This document shows, piece after piece, positions 53,401 to 60,885 of a stretch of DNA of 64,000 bases. Location: assembly GCF_014205335.1 (NCBI RefSeq), contig NZ_JACHNH010000001.1, positions 434,001 to 498,000 on the forward strand, given 5' to 3'. Under the pieces are notes generated by a model. That model was given only the letters and a program-made list of their open reading frames with translations, ran no database searches and had not been told where the DNA came from. Position numbers and translations under genes: made by a program. This stretch comes from Amorphoplanes digitatis (GTDB lineage Bacteria > Actinomycetota > Actinomycetes > Mycobacteriales > Micromonosporaceae). Position 1 is the first letter of the stretch; every line of letters starts with the position of its first letter.

Positions 53401-55152
53401 CTCCAGGCGGTCCTGCAACCCGTCCAGGGTGAACCGGAACCGGCTGGTCACCACCAGCCGGCTGTCCGTCACATCCGGGCTGAACGCCCGCAACACCGCG
53501 GCCAGCACCGGCGCCACCCCGGCCGCGACCCGGTGCAGGCCGGCTGGATCCGGCTCCAGGATCTGCTCCAGGTCATCCACAATCAACAACAGCGGCCGCT
53601 GCCCGTCGGCCGTCTGGGCGCACGGCCCGGACAACAGATCCACCAGCACCGACTCCAACGCCTCCGGCCGCTGCCGCACCGCCGACAGACCTTGCTCGAT
53701 CAACTCTCGGGCGGCCGGGTTGGTCTGCACCGCCACCGCGATCGCGTCCAGCACACCCAGAGCGCTGTAATCGCCGAACACCACCGCCACCGCCCGATCG
53801 GTGAAACGGTCCGCGATCCGCGCCGCAAGACTCGACTTACCCAACCGGCCCTGACCGTGCAACAACACCCCGGCCCGCTCACCGGCACGCAACGCCTGCA
53901 ACGTCTGCCGCAACTCGCGGCGCCGGCCCACGAACATGCTCGGCTCCGCCACCGGCACATGCTGCTTCTTCTTGTCCAGGAACGTCTTGGTCGCGTGCCC
54001 GGCCGACAACAGCGTCCGCTTACGTGTCCCGGACACCACCGGCCCGCCCCCGTCCGGACCCAGCCAGACGCGCGCCAGATGCCAGTCCTCGCGCAGCCGC
54101 GGGTTCGGCGAGGCCAGGACCGCCCGGCGGGCGTCACCGACCGCCACCGCCAACGGCGCCCGATCCCGCAACCGGCGATACAACTCCTGCGCGAACAGGA
54201 TCGCCGCGCCATCGGTCACCGACCCATCCCAGCCGATCACCGCCGGCACCCCCGCCGCGACCAGCCCGGTCGCCATCGAATGCGCCACCACCCCACCCGC
54301 ACCCACCGCCGCCCCGGCACGCCGGCCGGGACCAGCCGGTAGATGCCCGTCGGTGTCCGCACCGGTCGCTGTCAGGCACGCCGACACGAACACCAGCCGG
54401 GTCTTCCCGTCGACCAACCGCACCAACTCCGGCGCCGCCGTCGGGCGGCCCTGACCGAGCTCGTCCTCCATCAGCAACACCGGCACACCCGCCACACCCG
54501 GCCCGGCCCGCCAGTTGTTCACCCCGTGACACGACAGGTGCACCACCGGCATCCCACCCAGATCCGCCAGCCGATGACCCAACTGCACCGGATCCCCGGT
54601 GTCCTCCACGACCAGATCGATCCGCGGATCACCCACCGCGTCCAGGATCGCCGACTCCTCCGCCTCGAAATCCAGCTCCACCTGCCCCCGCGGCGACGAC
54701 GCCATGAACATCACACCCAGACGAAACCCGTCCAAGGCTGTCGGCCCTTCTGGGTTCCCCAGCCGGCGCACCACCTCGAACCGCGACAACTGGTCCGCGG
54801 CCAGGAAACCCCCGTCCGGGCCGGCCAACACCTCGAACGGGGCCCGTAGCACCGCCCACGCCGCATCCGAAGGCCGCCGCGGCCCCTGCACCTCGAACAC
54901 CACCGGCGCGCCCGCCCGCTCCAACAGCGTGCTCAACTGCCGATGATCGCCGTCCAGCCAACCGAACAGCTCCTGGCCCAACCCGACGAACTCCGCGTCG
55001 TCGGCGGCCGAATACACCGCCCGCACATACCGGTCCGCGAGCTCGCGCAACGTCCGCGCATCCTCAGGCCCCAGCAACCGGCGCGGCCCGACCCGCTCTC
55101 CGCCAGCCAGAACCTCAAAACCCGCGTCGTCAACCACGAGACCGTTGATCAC
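50461..55152 (-). CDS. CHAT protease - STAND NTPase - TPR protein (1563 residues)
   Basis: Residues 1-370 hold a CHAT caspase-like domain with the dyad His209 (VVHLSCHG) and Cys259 (LVFVSAC). Residues about 405-620 are a STAND/AAA NTPase: FVGRRRELRQTL, Walker A GQGRLGKSS (433-441), Walker B PLLLIVDD (Asp526-Asp527), and LVVTSRFRF as sensor region. A winged-helix and helical part follows to about 940, then thirteen 41-residue TPR-like repeats (about 940-1470) and a final helical cap. Such proteins are thought to sense a ligand with the repeats, oligomerise by the NTPase and unleash the protease, as in plant, animal and bacterial immune NLRs. No partner substrate gene is obvious. This is the leading candidate for an undescribed conflict or cell-death system. 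Confidence 0.9.
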   Translation of the reverse strand: MINGLVVDDAGFEVLAGGERVGPRRLLGPEDARTLRELADRYVRAVYSAADDAEFVGLGQELFGWLDGDHRQLSTLLERAGAPVVFEVQGPRRPSDAAWAVLRAPFEVLAGPDGGFLAADQLSRFEVVRRLGNPEGPTALDGFRLGVMFMASSPRGQVELDFEAEESAILDAVGDPRIDLVVEDTGDPVQLGHRLADLGGMPVVHLSCHGVNNWRAGPGVAGVPVLLMEDELGQGRPTAAPELVRLVDGKTRLVFVSACLTATGADTDGHLPAGPGRRAGAAVGAGGVVAHSMATGLVAAGVPAVIGWDGSVTDGAAILFAQELYRRLRDRAPLAVAVGDARRAVLASPNPRLREDWHLARVWLGPDGGGPVVSGTRKRTLLSAGHATKTFLDKKKQHVPVAEPSMFVGRRRELRQTLQALRAGERAGVLLHGQGRLGKSSLAARIADRFTDRAVAVVFGDYSALGVLDAIAVAVQTNPAARELIEQGLSAVRQRPEALESVLVDLLSGPCAQTADGQRPLLLIVDDLEQILEPDPAGLHRVAAGVAPVLAAVLRAFSPDVTDSRLVVTSRFRFTLDGLQDRLEAVQLEPLSAVAQRKLARRQQARTTDQLREERQQLAERAVAVSRGNPGLQDLIGGRLVYSQAVDAARAETAVAGMEAYLDRGRLPSDTEVREFLENLALDTLIDQAGPAHTALLRQLTVFDLPVPDAVAEVLATRTGGSAERLCGLGLADVFPDGYQPDRPAVAVNALTAGRLTPLTADEKAETAAAVVEPLHTAWGGPAPRSVRDPLLALQLTRLALLADQPTVAASCAAEAVQALRTGPAIDAARLGSEVVALLDRHGMPVPAVLLRGVATAAATSGDGDTADALLERAVQSMAGTYESRADPLDLARTLGEQARRLVTRGDPQQAEQLLRRAHQLFTAAGSEREAATIDGEIAAILFRRGEYDEALRIRQEVQLPVYERLGDTRSTAVTWGKVADILFQRGDYDEALRIRREVELPVYERLGDTRATAATWGKVADIVFQRGDYDEALRIRHEEQLPVYERLGDARSTAVTWGQVADILFQRGEYDQALRIHQDKALPVYERLGDTREAAVTWGQVADILFQRGEYDEALRIRREVELPVYEHLGDARSAAVTWGQVADILFQRGEYDQALRIHQDEALPVYERLGDTRSTAVTWGKVADILYQRGEYDEALRIRREVQLPVYERLGDTRSATVTWGKVADILHQRGEYDEALRIRREVELPVYARLGDTREAAVTWGKIADVLYQRGDYDQALRIHQEKALPVYERLGDARSTAITWGKVADILFQRGEYDQALRIHQEKALPVYERLGDARSTAVTWGKVADILFQRGDFDQALRIRQEEQLPVYERLGDTREAAITWGRVADILYQRGEYDEALRIYQEAQLPVYERLGDARSTAVTWGKIADILYQRGEYDEALRIRREEQLPVFERLGDIEGTASTKWGQAQIELTQQEYQSAADHLAEAFQILNRLQRPDGIAIVGATFGELLLAAGQLDAAKAVLETSLTAAQTIGSPRAVARISNLLSRVDSPSGPPDS
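50745..52320 (-). repeat. Thirteen 123-bp tandem coding repeats (41-residue TPR units)
   Basis: The units repeat exactly every 123 bp (for example 50831, 50954, 51077). The consensus is G-(E/D)-Y-D-(E/Q)-A-L-R-I ... LPVYERLGD(T/A)R ... TWGKVADIL(F/Y)QR. Differences cluster in a few positions: EVQ/EVE/EEQ/DKA/EKA after RI(R/H), and RST/REA after GDT. Near identity at DNA level means recent expansion or gene conversion. Confidence 0.92.
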
Positions 55153-55378
55153 TAGTTTCGCCTCTCGCCGTTACCAGCAGCCACCGCACCCTAGAAGCAG
55201 ACGACCCCGGAACACGACCCCCCGACCGTTTACATCCGAAACCGGACCCGGACGGCCGGAGGCCTTCGTACTTCTCGCGGACGCAACGGGCCGAGTTGAT
55301 TCGGGTGCGCCCGGTCCATCCACTGTGGTCTCGGCCGGATGGCTCATGGGATCCGCCGTCTGCCCCTAGAATCGGCCG

Positions 55379-55843
55379 ATGACGACCGTGGTGGTTGCCC
55401 CGGAGCGGCCCGTGCCATCGCCTCGGCCGGGCATCTTTCTGGCCGGCGGCATCAGCGGGGTGCGTGACTGGCAGCGCGAGGCGATCGACTACCTGCGGCC
55501 CTTGTGGCCGGCCATCTACAACCCGCGGCGCGTGAATTTCCCTATGGGGGACGACGCCGAGGGCGTCCGGCAGATCCGCTGGGAATTCGACCAGCTCGCG
55601 GCCGCCGCCGCGATCCTGTTCTGGTTCTCGTCCGAGACGACGCAACCGATCGCGCTGTACGAACTGGGGCGCTGGGCCGCCTCCGACAAGCCGCTCGTGG
55701 TCGGCGCCGATCCGGGCTACGAGCGCCGGTTCGATGTCGTCCAGCAGCTTGGGCTCGCCCGCCCCGGCCTGACGGTGCACGCCGACCTCGCATCCACCTG
55801 CGCGGCGACCTCGACTACCAAGAGCACCTGGTCAGGCGCGTAG
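55379..55843 (+). CDS. Nucleoside 2-deoxyribosyltransferase-like protein
   Basis: The protein has 154 residues. It contains the family blocks IFLAGGISGVRDWQREAI (nucleotide-binding start), VNFPMGDD, QIRWEFDQLAAAAAILFWFS and PIALYELGRWA, where the Glu is the expected nucleophile position, then LVVGADPGYERRFDV. Members swap bases on deoxynucleosides or hydrolyse them; phage-defence and salvage roles are both known. The last 20 residues (ADLASTCAATSTTKSTW) look unlike the family, while another frame reads a better helix, so a frameshift is suspected. The gene is divergent from the CHAT gene by 226 bp. Confidence 0.8.
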   Translation: MTTVVVAPERPVPSPRPGIFLAGGISGVRDWQREAIDYLRPLWPAIYNPRRVNFPMGDDAEGVRQIRWEFDQLAAAAAILFWFSSETTQPIALYELGRWAASDKPLVVGADPGYERRFDVVQQLGLARPGLTVHADLASTCAATSTTKSTWSGA

Positions 55844-55845
55844 CC

Positions 55846-56148
55846 GTGGAGTGGGAGTTCGAGGGCGAGATCATCGAATGGCGCGGGCCGGCGCCGTTCT
55901 ACTTCGTGGCCATGTCCGAGGACGGCAGCGCCGAACTCAAGGAGGAGGCGCGGTCGCTGATCTACTGGGGCCAGGTGCCGGTGCATGTCGTCATCGGCGG
56001 CACGGAGTTCACGACGGCGCTCTTCCCCCGGGACGGCCGCTACCTGGTTCCGCTCAAGGATGCCGTGAGGCGGGCCGAGGGCATCGGCGAAGGCGACGTC
56101 GTGACGGTGATCCTGCGCCCTGCCCGGCGAGACGCCACCGCCGGTTGA
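55846..56148 (+). CDS. DUF1905-domain protein
   Basis: The protein has 100 residues. It is a beta-barrel-type domain with EFEGEIIEWRGPAPFYFVAMS, IYWGQVPVHVVIGGTEFTTALFPRDGRYLVPLKDAVRRA and EGDVVTVIL, the usual DUF1905 pattern. The function is unknown. GTG 55846 is 2 bp after the stop of the previous gene and in the frame that the previous gene would enter after a single base shift, so a natural or error-derived fusion is possible. Confidence 0.82.
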   Translation: MEWEFEGEIIEWRGPAPFYFVAMSEDGSAELKEEARSLIYWGQVPVHVVIGGTEFTTALFPRDGRYLVPLKDAVRRAEGIGEGDVVTVILRPARRDATAG

Positions 56149-56287
56149 CGTTCGGATGACGGGCCGACCGGCGTGGTCCGGCCGTGCCGCTGCGCGCTGA
56201 TCATCTCGTCGGGCCGGGCACCAGCCCATCCAGATCGAGACTGCTTCCCGTTGACCTGAAGGTGGGTTGAGGTCCTAGGTTCGGGCG

Positions 56288-57634
56288 GTGAGCGTGGAGA
56301 GTGAGACCCGGACGGCCGGCATCCTGCAAGTCCCTTACGCGTTGACCACCGTCGGCACCTGGAGCCTGGTCTTTCTGGCCGCGTTCGAGTCGCTCGCGGT
56401 TACGACGATCATGCCGATCGTCACCGCCGACCTGGATGGGCGTGGGCTCTACGCCCTGGCGTTCTCCTCGACGCTCGCCGCCGGGGTTGTCGGCATGGTG
56501 GCGTTCGGGTCGTGGGCCGACCGGCGCGGGCCGGCCGTGCCGCTGCTCGCCTCCGTGTGCATCTTCGCGCTCGGGCTCGCCCTGGCCGGCACCGCGACGG
56601 CGATGCCGGTGTTCGTGGCCGGGCGCTTCCTACAGGGTCTCGGCGCGGGTGGCGAGACCGTCGCGCTGTACGTGCTCGTCGCTGCGGTCTACCCGGCGGG
56701 GCTGCACATCAAGATCTTCGGGGCGTTCGCGTCCGCCTGGGTGCTGCCGTCGCTGGTGGGGCCGTTCGCGGCCGGGCTCGTCGCCGACGCGCTCAGTTGG
56801 CACTGGGTGTTCCTCGGCGTGCTCGTCCTGGTCGCCGTGGCGACCGTGCTCGTGCTGCCGTCGCTGCGCGGCCGCGACCGGGCCCGCGCCGATCGGGTGC
56901 CGCCGTCGGCCGCCGATGCGCGACGGGTGGCCGAGGCGGCCGTGGTGTCGGTCAGCGTGGTGGTGCTGAGCTCGCTCGGTGAGTTCGAGCCGGCGACGGC
57001 CTGGCTGTTGGTGCCGGTGATTCTGCTGGTCATCGGGGTCGCGCTGCGCAATCTGGTGCCGCCCGGCACGCTGCGGATCAGGCGGGGGCTGCCGGCGACC
57101 GTTGCGATCTGCGGCGTGGCCGGCGGGGTGTTCTTCGGCACCGAGGCCTTCCTGCCGCTGCTGTTGCACGACCGCTACGGCCTGCCGGCCTGGCTCTCCG
57201 GCGTCACGTTGACGGCGGGCGCGATCTCGTGGGCGCTGGCCTCGGCGGTGCAGAGCCGGCTGGGCGATCGGCTCGATCCGGGTACGGCGATCCGGGTCGG
57301 CGCGGTGCTGCTCGCCGGCGGGGCGATCATCGAGTGGGCGACCGCGGTGCTGCACCTGCCGCCCGCGGCGGCGACGGTCGGCTGGTTCGCGGCTGGCGCC
57401 GGCATGGGCACCTTGTATCCGCGGATCAGCACCCTGGTGCTGGCCCTCTCGGCGACGGGGGAGCAGGGCTTCAACACCGCGGCGAAGAGCATCACGGACG
57501 CGGTGGGCGGCAGCGCGGCGCTGGCGGTCGGCGGCCTGCTGTTCACGGTCCTGTCGTTCGGCGGTGCGTTCGCCTTCACCAGCCTGCTCGGGGTGGTGGT
57601 GATCCTCATCGGGCTGCGGGTGGGCAGGGCCTGA
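56288..57634 (+). CDS. MFS transporter (drug/H+ antiporter type)
   Basis: The protein has 448 residues and about 14 hydrophobic segments. Motif A-like GSWADRRGP follows helix 2, and FVAGRFLQGLGAGGETVALYVL is the motif B/C region. Family members export drugs or metabolites in exchange for protons. There is no dedicated regulator next to it. GTG 56288 (MSVESETRTAG) is preceded by a weak ribosome site. It converges on the PAP2-like gene with 1 bp between. Confidence 0.88.
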   Translation: MSVESETRTAGILQVPYALTTVGTWSLVFLAAFESLAVTTIMPIVTADLDGRGLYALAFSSTLAAGVVGMVAFGSWADRRGPAVPLLASVCIFALGLALAGTATAMPVFVAGRFLQGLGAGGETVALYVLVAAVYPAGLHIKIFGAFASAWVLPSLVGPFAAGLVADALSWHWVFLGVLVLVAVATVLVLPSLRGRDRARADRVPPSAADARRVAEAAVVSVSVVVLSSLGEFEPATAWLLVPVILLVIGVALRNLVPPGTLRIRRGLPATVAICGVAGGVFFGTEAFLPLLLHDRYGLPAWLSGVTLTAGAISWALASAVQSRLGDRLDPGTAIRVGAVLLAGGAIIEWATAVLHLPPAAATVGWFAAGAGMGTLYPRISTLVLALSATGEQGFNTAAKSITDAVGGSAALAVGGLLFTVLSFGGAFAFTSLLGVVVILIGLRVGRA

Positions 57635-57635
57635 G

Positions 57636-58235
57636 TCAGCGCAGCGCCGGGAAGACCGTCGCGGCGATCAGTGCGCCTACCAGCGCGCCGACGACGACCT
57701 GGGGTGTCGTGTGTGCCGACAGGCGTACCCGGGACCAGCAGGCCAGCAGCGCCACCGGCACGCCGGCCAGGGCGACCGGGCCGTACACGGCGACAAGCGT
57801 CGCCACCGTGCCGGCGGCGACGCCCGCGTGGATCGACATCTTCCACCAGTGCGTCACCACCGCGAAGACCAGCAGGCCCGCGCCACCCGCGGCCATCAGC
57901 GCCGGTATGTCGCCGGGGGCGCCGAGCAGCACCAGCGCCGGCAGGCCGACCGCCAGCGAGGCGATCCCGAACAGCAGCGGGCCACGGCGGTGTTCCCGTT
58001 CCGGGATGTGGTGGCTGGTCAACCGTCCGGTCCGGACGCCGCGCAGGACGTACGCCAGGGGGATGCCGGCGGCGAACAGCGCGCCGGGCAGTCCCCACCA
58101 GCGCGACACGCCGGGCTCGTCGCCGGCGTGCCAGCCGACCGCCAGCATCAGGCCCGCGACCAGGACGGCGGGCGCGAGCACCTCGGAGGTGATCCGGGCC
58201 AGGCGATCACTGGCGAGGGTCCCGGCGGTGGTCAC
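57636..58235 (-). CDS. PAP2-superfamily-like membrane protein, degenerate active site
   Basis: The protein has 199 residues with five to six membrane helices. WWKMSIHAGVAAG is at the PSGH-motif position, and SRVRLSAHTTPQVVVGALVG is at the SRxxxxxHxxxD position, with Gln in place of the final Asp. The first K-x6-RP motif is not recognisable. It may bind rather than hydrolyse lipid phosphates, or be an altered phosphatase. ATG 58235 (MTTAGTLAS) is the start. It follows the SRPBCC gene by 21 bp. Confidence 0.75.
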   Translation of the reverse strand: MTTAGTLASDRLARITSEVLAPAVLVAGLMLAVGWHAGDEPGVSRWWGLPGALFAAGIPLAYVLRGVRTGRLTSHHIPEREHRRGPLLFGIASLAVGLPALVLLGAPGDIPALMAAGGAGLLVFAVVTHWWKMSIHAGVAAGTVATLVAVYGPVALAGVPVALLACWSRVRLSAHTTPQVVVGALVGALIAATVFPALR

Positions 58236-58256
58236 GGCCCCATGATGGCAGGGTCG

Positions 58257-58751
58257 TCAGGTCAGTGCGGCGGCGACCAGTTCGAGGTGGTCGAGCGAGA
58301 CCTGCATGCCGGCCTCCATGCCGGAGTTGACGTGCGCGTCCCGGTCCGCCTGGTCGCGGTGCTCGACGAGCATCTCCATGAACGTGCGGCCGTCCTTCTC
58401 GATCAGGGTCGTCGTGACCAGGGCCGCGTGCTCGTCCGGGTCGGGGATGCCCTCGTACGCCTCCGTGTTGACCAGGCGCTCGGGCTCCTGGATCTCGTGG
58501 TAGACGCCGTGGAAGGCCACCTCGAAGCCGCCCTGCGCCTCCATCACGTAGCGCCAGGCGCCGCCGACCCGCAGGTCGACCTCGGCGATCGTGACGGTGC
58601 CGTGGTCGCCGCTCCACCACCGCTTGATGAGCTCCGGCGTGGTGTACGCCCTCCACACCAGGCGTGCCGGCGCGTTGAACTCGCGGGTGATCAGGATCTG
58701 GTTGTCGGCCGGCAGCGTGACCTTGGCCGTGCCCTTACCGGTGGTCGTCAT
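58257..58751 (-). CDS. SRPBCC/AHSA1-domain protein
   Basis: The protein has 164 residues in the START-like Aha1 C-terminal-type fold: ILITREFNAPARLVWRAYTTPELIKRWWSG, then GGAWRYVM, RLVNTEAYEG and HVNSGMEAGMQVSLDHLELVA. Such proteins bind hydrophobic ligands. The start ATG 58751 overlaps the ArsR-type gene by 17 bp; ArsR-SRPBCC pairs of this kind are common and the ArsR partner usually controls both. Confidence 0.88.
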   Translation of the reverse strand: MTTTGKGTAKVTLPADNQILITREFNAPARLVWRAYTTPELIKRWWSGDHGTVTIAEVDLRVGGAWRYVMEAQGGFEVAFHGVYHEIQEPERLVNTEAYEGIPDPDEHAALVTTTLIEKDGRTFMEMLVEHRDQADRDAHVNSGMEAGMQVSLDHLELVAAALT

Positions 58752-59088
58752 CTGCTTCCTCCGCCTTCTTGAGCTCGTCGAGTACGTCGTCCATGAGGTC
58801 GAACCGGGTGTTCCACGACCGCTCGTATCCGCTGAGCCAGTCGTGGATGGTCCGCAGCGGTTCCGCGTTGAGCCGGTACATCCGGTGCCGGCCCTCGTCG
58901 CGGACCCGCACCAGGTCAACCTCGCGCAGCACGCGCAGGTGCTTGGAGACCTGGGGCTGTGCCAGCCCGAGCAGGTCGACCAGGTCGTTGACCGGCCGCT
59001 CGCCGGCCGCGAGGAGGTCGAGGATCTGCCGCCGCCGGGGCTCGGCCACCGCGTTGAAGGCGTCCGTGGTTGTCGCCGCTCGTGCCAT
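58735..59088 (-). CDS. ArsR-family regulator
   Basis: The protein has 117 residues, a winged helix with DAFNAVAEPRRRQILDLLAAGERPVNDLVDLLGLAQPQVSKHLRVLREVDLVRVR, ending RMYRLNAEPL and a C-terminal helical tail. There is no cysteine metal site, so it likely senses something other than a metal. ATG 59088 (MARAATTTDAF) is the family start. An imperfect palindrome CGTAT-N12-ATACG lies at 59097-59118, just upstream. It overlaps the SRPBCC gene. Confidence 0.9.
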   Translation of the reverse strand: MARAATTTDAFNAVAEPRRRQILDLLAAGERPVNDLVDLLGLAQPQVSKHLRVLREVDLVRVRDEGRHRMYRLNAEPLRTIHDWLSGYERSWNTRFDLMDDVLDELKKAEEADDDHR

Positions 59089-59096
59089 GGGTCGAT

Positions 59097-59118
59097 CGTA
59101 TACCCATAACGGCATACG
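59097..59118. promoter_or_regulatory. Candidate ArsR operator CGTAT-N12-ATACG
   Basis: The inverted repeat has 5-bp arms and lies 9 bp upstream of the ArsR-type start codon. ArsR proteins commonly bind such 12-2-12 or N12-spaced repeats in their own promoter. Confidence 0.5.
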
Positions 59119-59730
59119 TCAAGCCGGTACGGCGTCCCACCAGGGCGGGAGCGTCGCCGGGGTCCAGTCGCCGGGCGGCCGGAAGTCCAGCCGGCTGCCG
59201 TCGAACGGGAACGCCGCCGCGTCGACGAGCCCGGTCACCCGCCCGCCCTCGGCCCGGACGGCCGCCGCCTCCGCCGGGTCCAGCGCCGCCAGGTCCTCCT
59301 CGTCCTTCAGCCGCCAGCCCCGGTCGGCGCCGACCAGCACGTCGAGCGACTGGTCGCGGGTGTCCACCCCGCCGGGCCAGCGCCGGGCCGGCGTCTCCAG
59401 GTTGACGTACCAGCCGGCGAACGTGCCGTCGGCGAGCCAGTTCCACGAGACCGAATGGGCGGCGCCGGGCGGGATGAGCAGCAGCGAGCGGAAGCCCCGG
59501 TGGTGGCTCGGGCTCAGCATGGTGGGCATCGCGACCTCGGCGGCGATGCTCAGGTGGCGGGTCGGCGCGCCGGCCAGATCGGTACGCCGCATGGTCTCGG
59601 TGCCGATGTCGCTCCACAGCAGCAGCCCGTCCGCGTCGTCCGCGACGACAAGAGCGGCCTGCGCGGCGGCGATGCGGCGGTCGGTGTGCAGGAAGCGCCG
59701 GACGACCGGTTGCCCGGGTTCGAACGTCAC
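59119..59730 (-). CDS. DUF402-domain protein
   Basis: The protein has 203 residues. The C-terminal half shows the DUF402 block YVNLETPARRWPGGVDTRDQSLDVLVGADRGWRLKDEEDL, with the Asp/Glu residues that bind a divalent metal in relatives. The family includes nucleoside tri/diphosphatases (Ntdp) and RNA-modifying proteins. ATG 59730 begins MTFEPGQPVVRRFLHTD. It is 15 bp from the MarR gene on the same strand. Confidence 0.87.
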   Translation of the reverse strand: MTFEPGQPVVRRFLHTDRRIAAAQAALVVADDADGLLLWSDIGTETMRRTDLAGAPTRHLSIAAEVAMPTMLSPSHHRGFRSLLLIPPGAAHSVSWNWLADGTFAGWYVNLETPARRWPGGVDTRDQSLDVLVGADRGWRLKDEEDLAALDPAEAAAVRAEGGRVTGLVDAAAFPFDGSRLDFRPPGDWTPATLPPWWDAVPA

Positions 59731-59745
59731 TCGGCCGGTAGGTCC

Positions 59746-60234
59746 TCAGTCGTCATGTGGATCACCATTGCACGCCGGACCGGCCGAACCGGTCATTGCT
59801 TCGAGGGCCGCGGCGAACCGGCGCAGGTCCATGCCCTCCAGGTGATCGAAGATGTGCCGCCGCACGCTGGCCAGGTGATCCGGCCAGGCCTCCCGCAGCC
59901 GGGCGAGGCCGGCGTCGGTGAGCACCGCGTTGGAGCCACGGGCGTCCCGTTCGCAGCGGATCCGCCGCAGGTAGCCGAGCGACTCCAGCTTGCTCGCCAG
60001 CCGGGTCATGCCGCTCAGCGACATGTCGCAGGCCGCGGCGAGCTCGCTCATCCGCATCAGCCGGTCCTCGGCCTCCGACAGGTGCCGCAGGGCGGTGTAT
60101 TCGCTGAGGGACATGCGCTGGTCCCGCTCGAGGTCGGCGTCGAGCAGGCGCGGCAGGACCTGGATCAGCCGGCCGAAGGCGCGCATGACCGCCTGCTCCT
60201 CGCCGCTGAGCGGCACGGGCGGGACGGCGGACAC
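59746..60234 (-). CDS. MarR-family transcriptional regulator
   Basis: The protein has 162 residues. A winged helix in the centre (LIRMSELAAACDMSLSGMTRLASKLESLGYLRRI, then CERDARGSNAVLTDAGL) is flanked by dimerisation helices. MarR regulators respond to phenolics, antibiotics or oxidants. No divergent target gene sits next to it; the DUF402 gene downstream may be co-transcribed. ATG 60234 is the natural start. Confidence 0.9.
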   Translation of the reverse strand: MSAVPPVPLSGEEQAVMRAFGRLIQVLPRLLDADLERDQRMSLSEYTALRHLSEAEDRLMRMSELAAACDMSLSGMTRLASKLESLGYLRRIRCERDARGSNAVLTDAGLARLREAWPDHLASVRRHIFDHLEGMDLRRFAAALEAMTGSAGPACNGDPHDD

Positions 60235-60252
60235 GGCACCGATGGTACGGCG

Positions 60253-60711
60253 TCAGCAGGCGACCCAGACCCGGTCCATCTTCGAGCCCCAGGAGCAGGT
60301 GTCGAGGTTCTTGCCCGCGGCGTCGCGCAGCGTCGCCTTGTCGCCGGTGTTGTTCCAGATGTAGTTCCCGCTGCCCCAGCGCACGACGCGGCCGCTGCTC
60401 GTGCCCTTGCCGGTGTGCAGCCAGATGCGGCCACCCTTGGCGGCGATCGTCACGTTGCCGAACGTGTACACGTGGTTCGACGCGTCGCGGATCGTGTAGC
60501 GGCTGAGATTGACCGGCTTGGCGCCGCTGTTGATCAGCGAGATCCACTCGTTGTTGAGGCTCGCGTTGCTGCGGGTGTCCTTGCCTGGCGAGTCGTACTG
60601 TGCGCCGTGGAAGCGCAGGCTCGGTGTCGCCGCCGGTGCCGGGGCGCCGATCGCGAGCGAGCCGGCGATCGCCGTGGTCGCCGCCGCGAGGATGCTGATC
60701 GTTCTGCGCAC
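60253..60711 (-). CDS. Secreted lamin-tail-domain (LTD) protein
   Basis: The protein has 152 residues. A signal peptide (MRRTISILAAATTAIAGSLAIGAPAPAA) precedes a single lamin-tail domain (about 40-150): SLNNEWISLINSGAKPVNLSRYTIRDASNHVYTF, GRIWLHTGKG and the closing CSWGSKMDRVW. Two cysteines near the end could bridge. In bacteria LTD domains are found in cell-surface and nuclease proteins. GGAGG upstream sets GTG 60711 as the start. It is divergent from the G5 protein. Confidence 0.88.
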   Translation of the reverse strand: MRRTISILAAATTAIAGSLAIGAPAPAATPSLRFHGAQYDSPGKDTRSNASLNNEWISLINSGAKPVNLSRYTIRDASNHVYTFGNVTIAAKGGRIWLHTGKGTSSGRVVRWGSGNYIWNNTGDKATLRDAAGKNLDTCSWGSKMDRVWVAC

Positions 60712-60885
60712 CGTACCTCCATGTTTCGTGGGTGTGCGGGAATTCTCTGCCCGCGCGCGGGCCGGTCGGGGACGGGGAGTGCGAGCTCCCCCGCGGTGTC
60801 GGATAGCCGTCGCAAGGCCGGTGGTCATCCTTTCGGGCACGGCTCTGACGCTGGTCTTGCGAGCTACCCGAAGCACAATGCTTTG

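Noticed and set aside
52285..54342. 685-residue frame opposite the CHAT-STAND gene
   Set aside because: Composition is His/Arg/Gln-rich shadow of the coding strand, with no domain or ribosome site.
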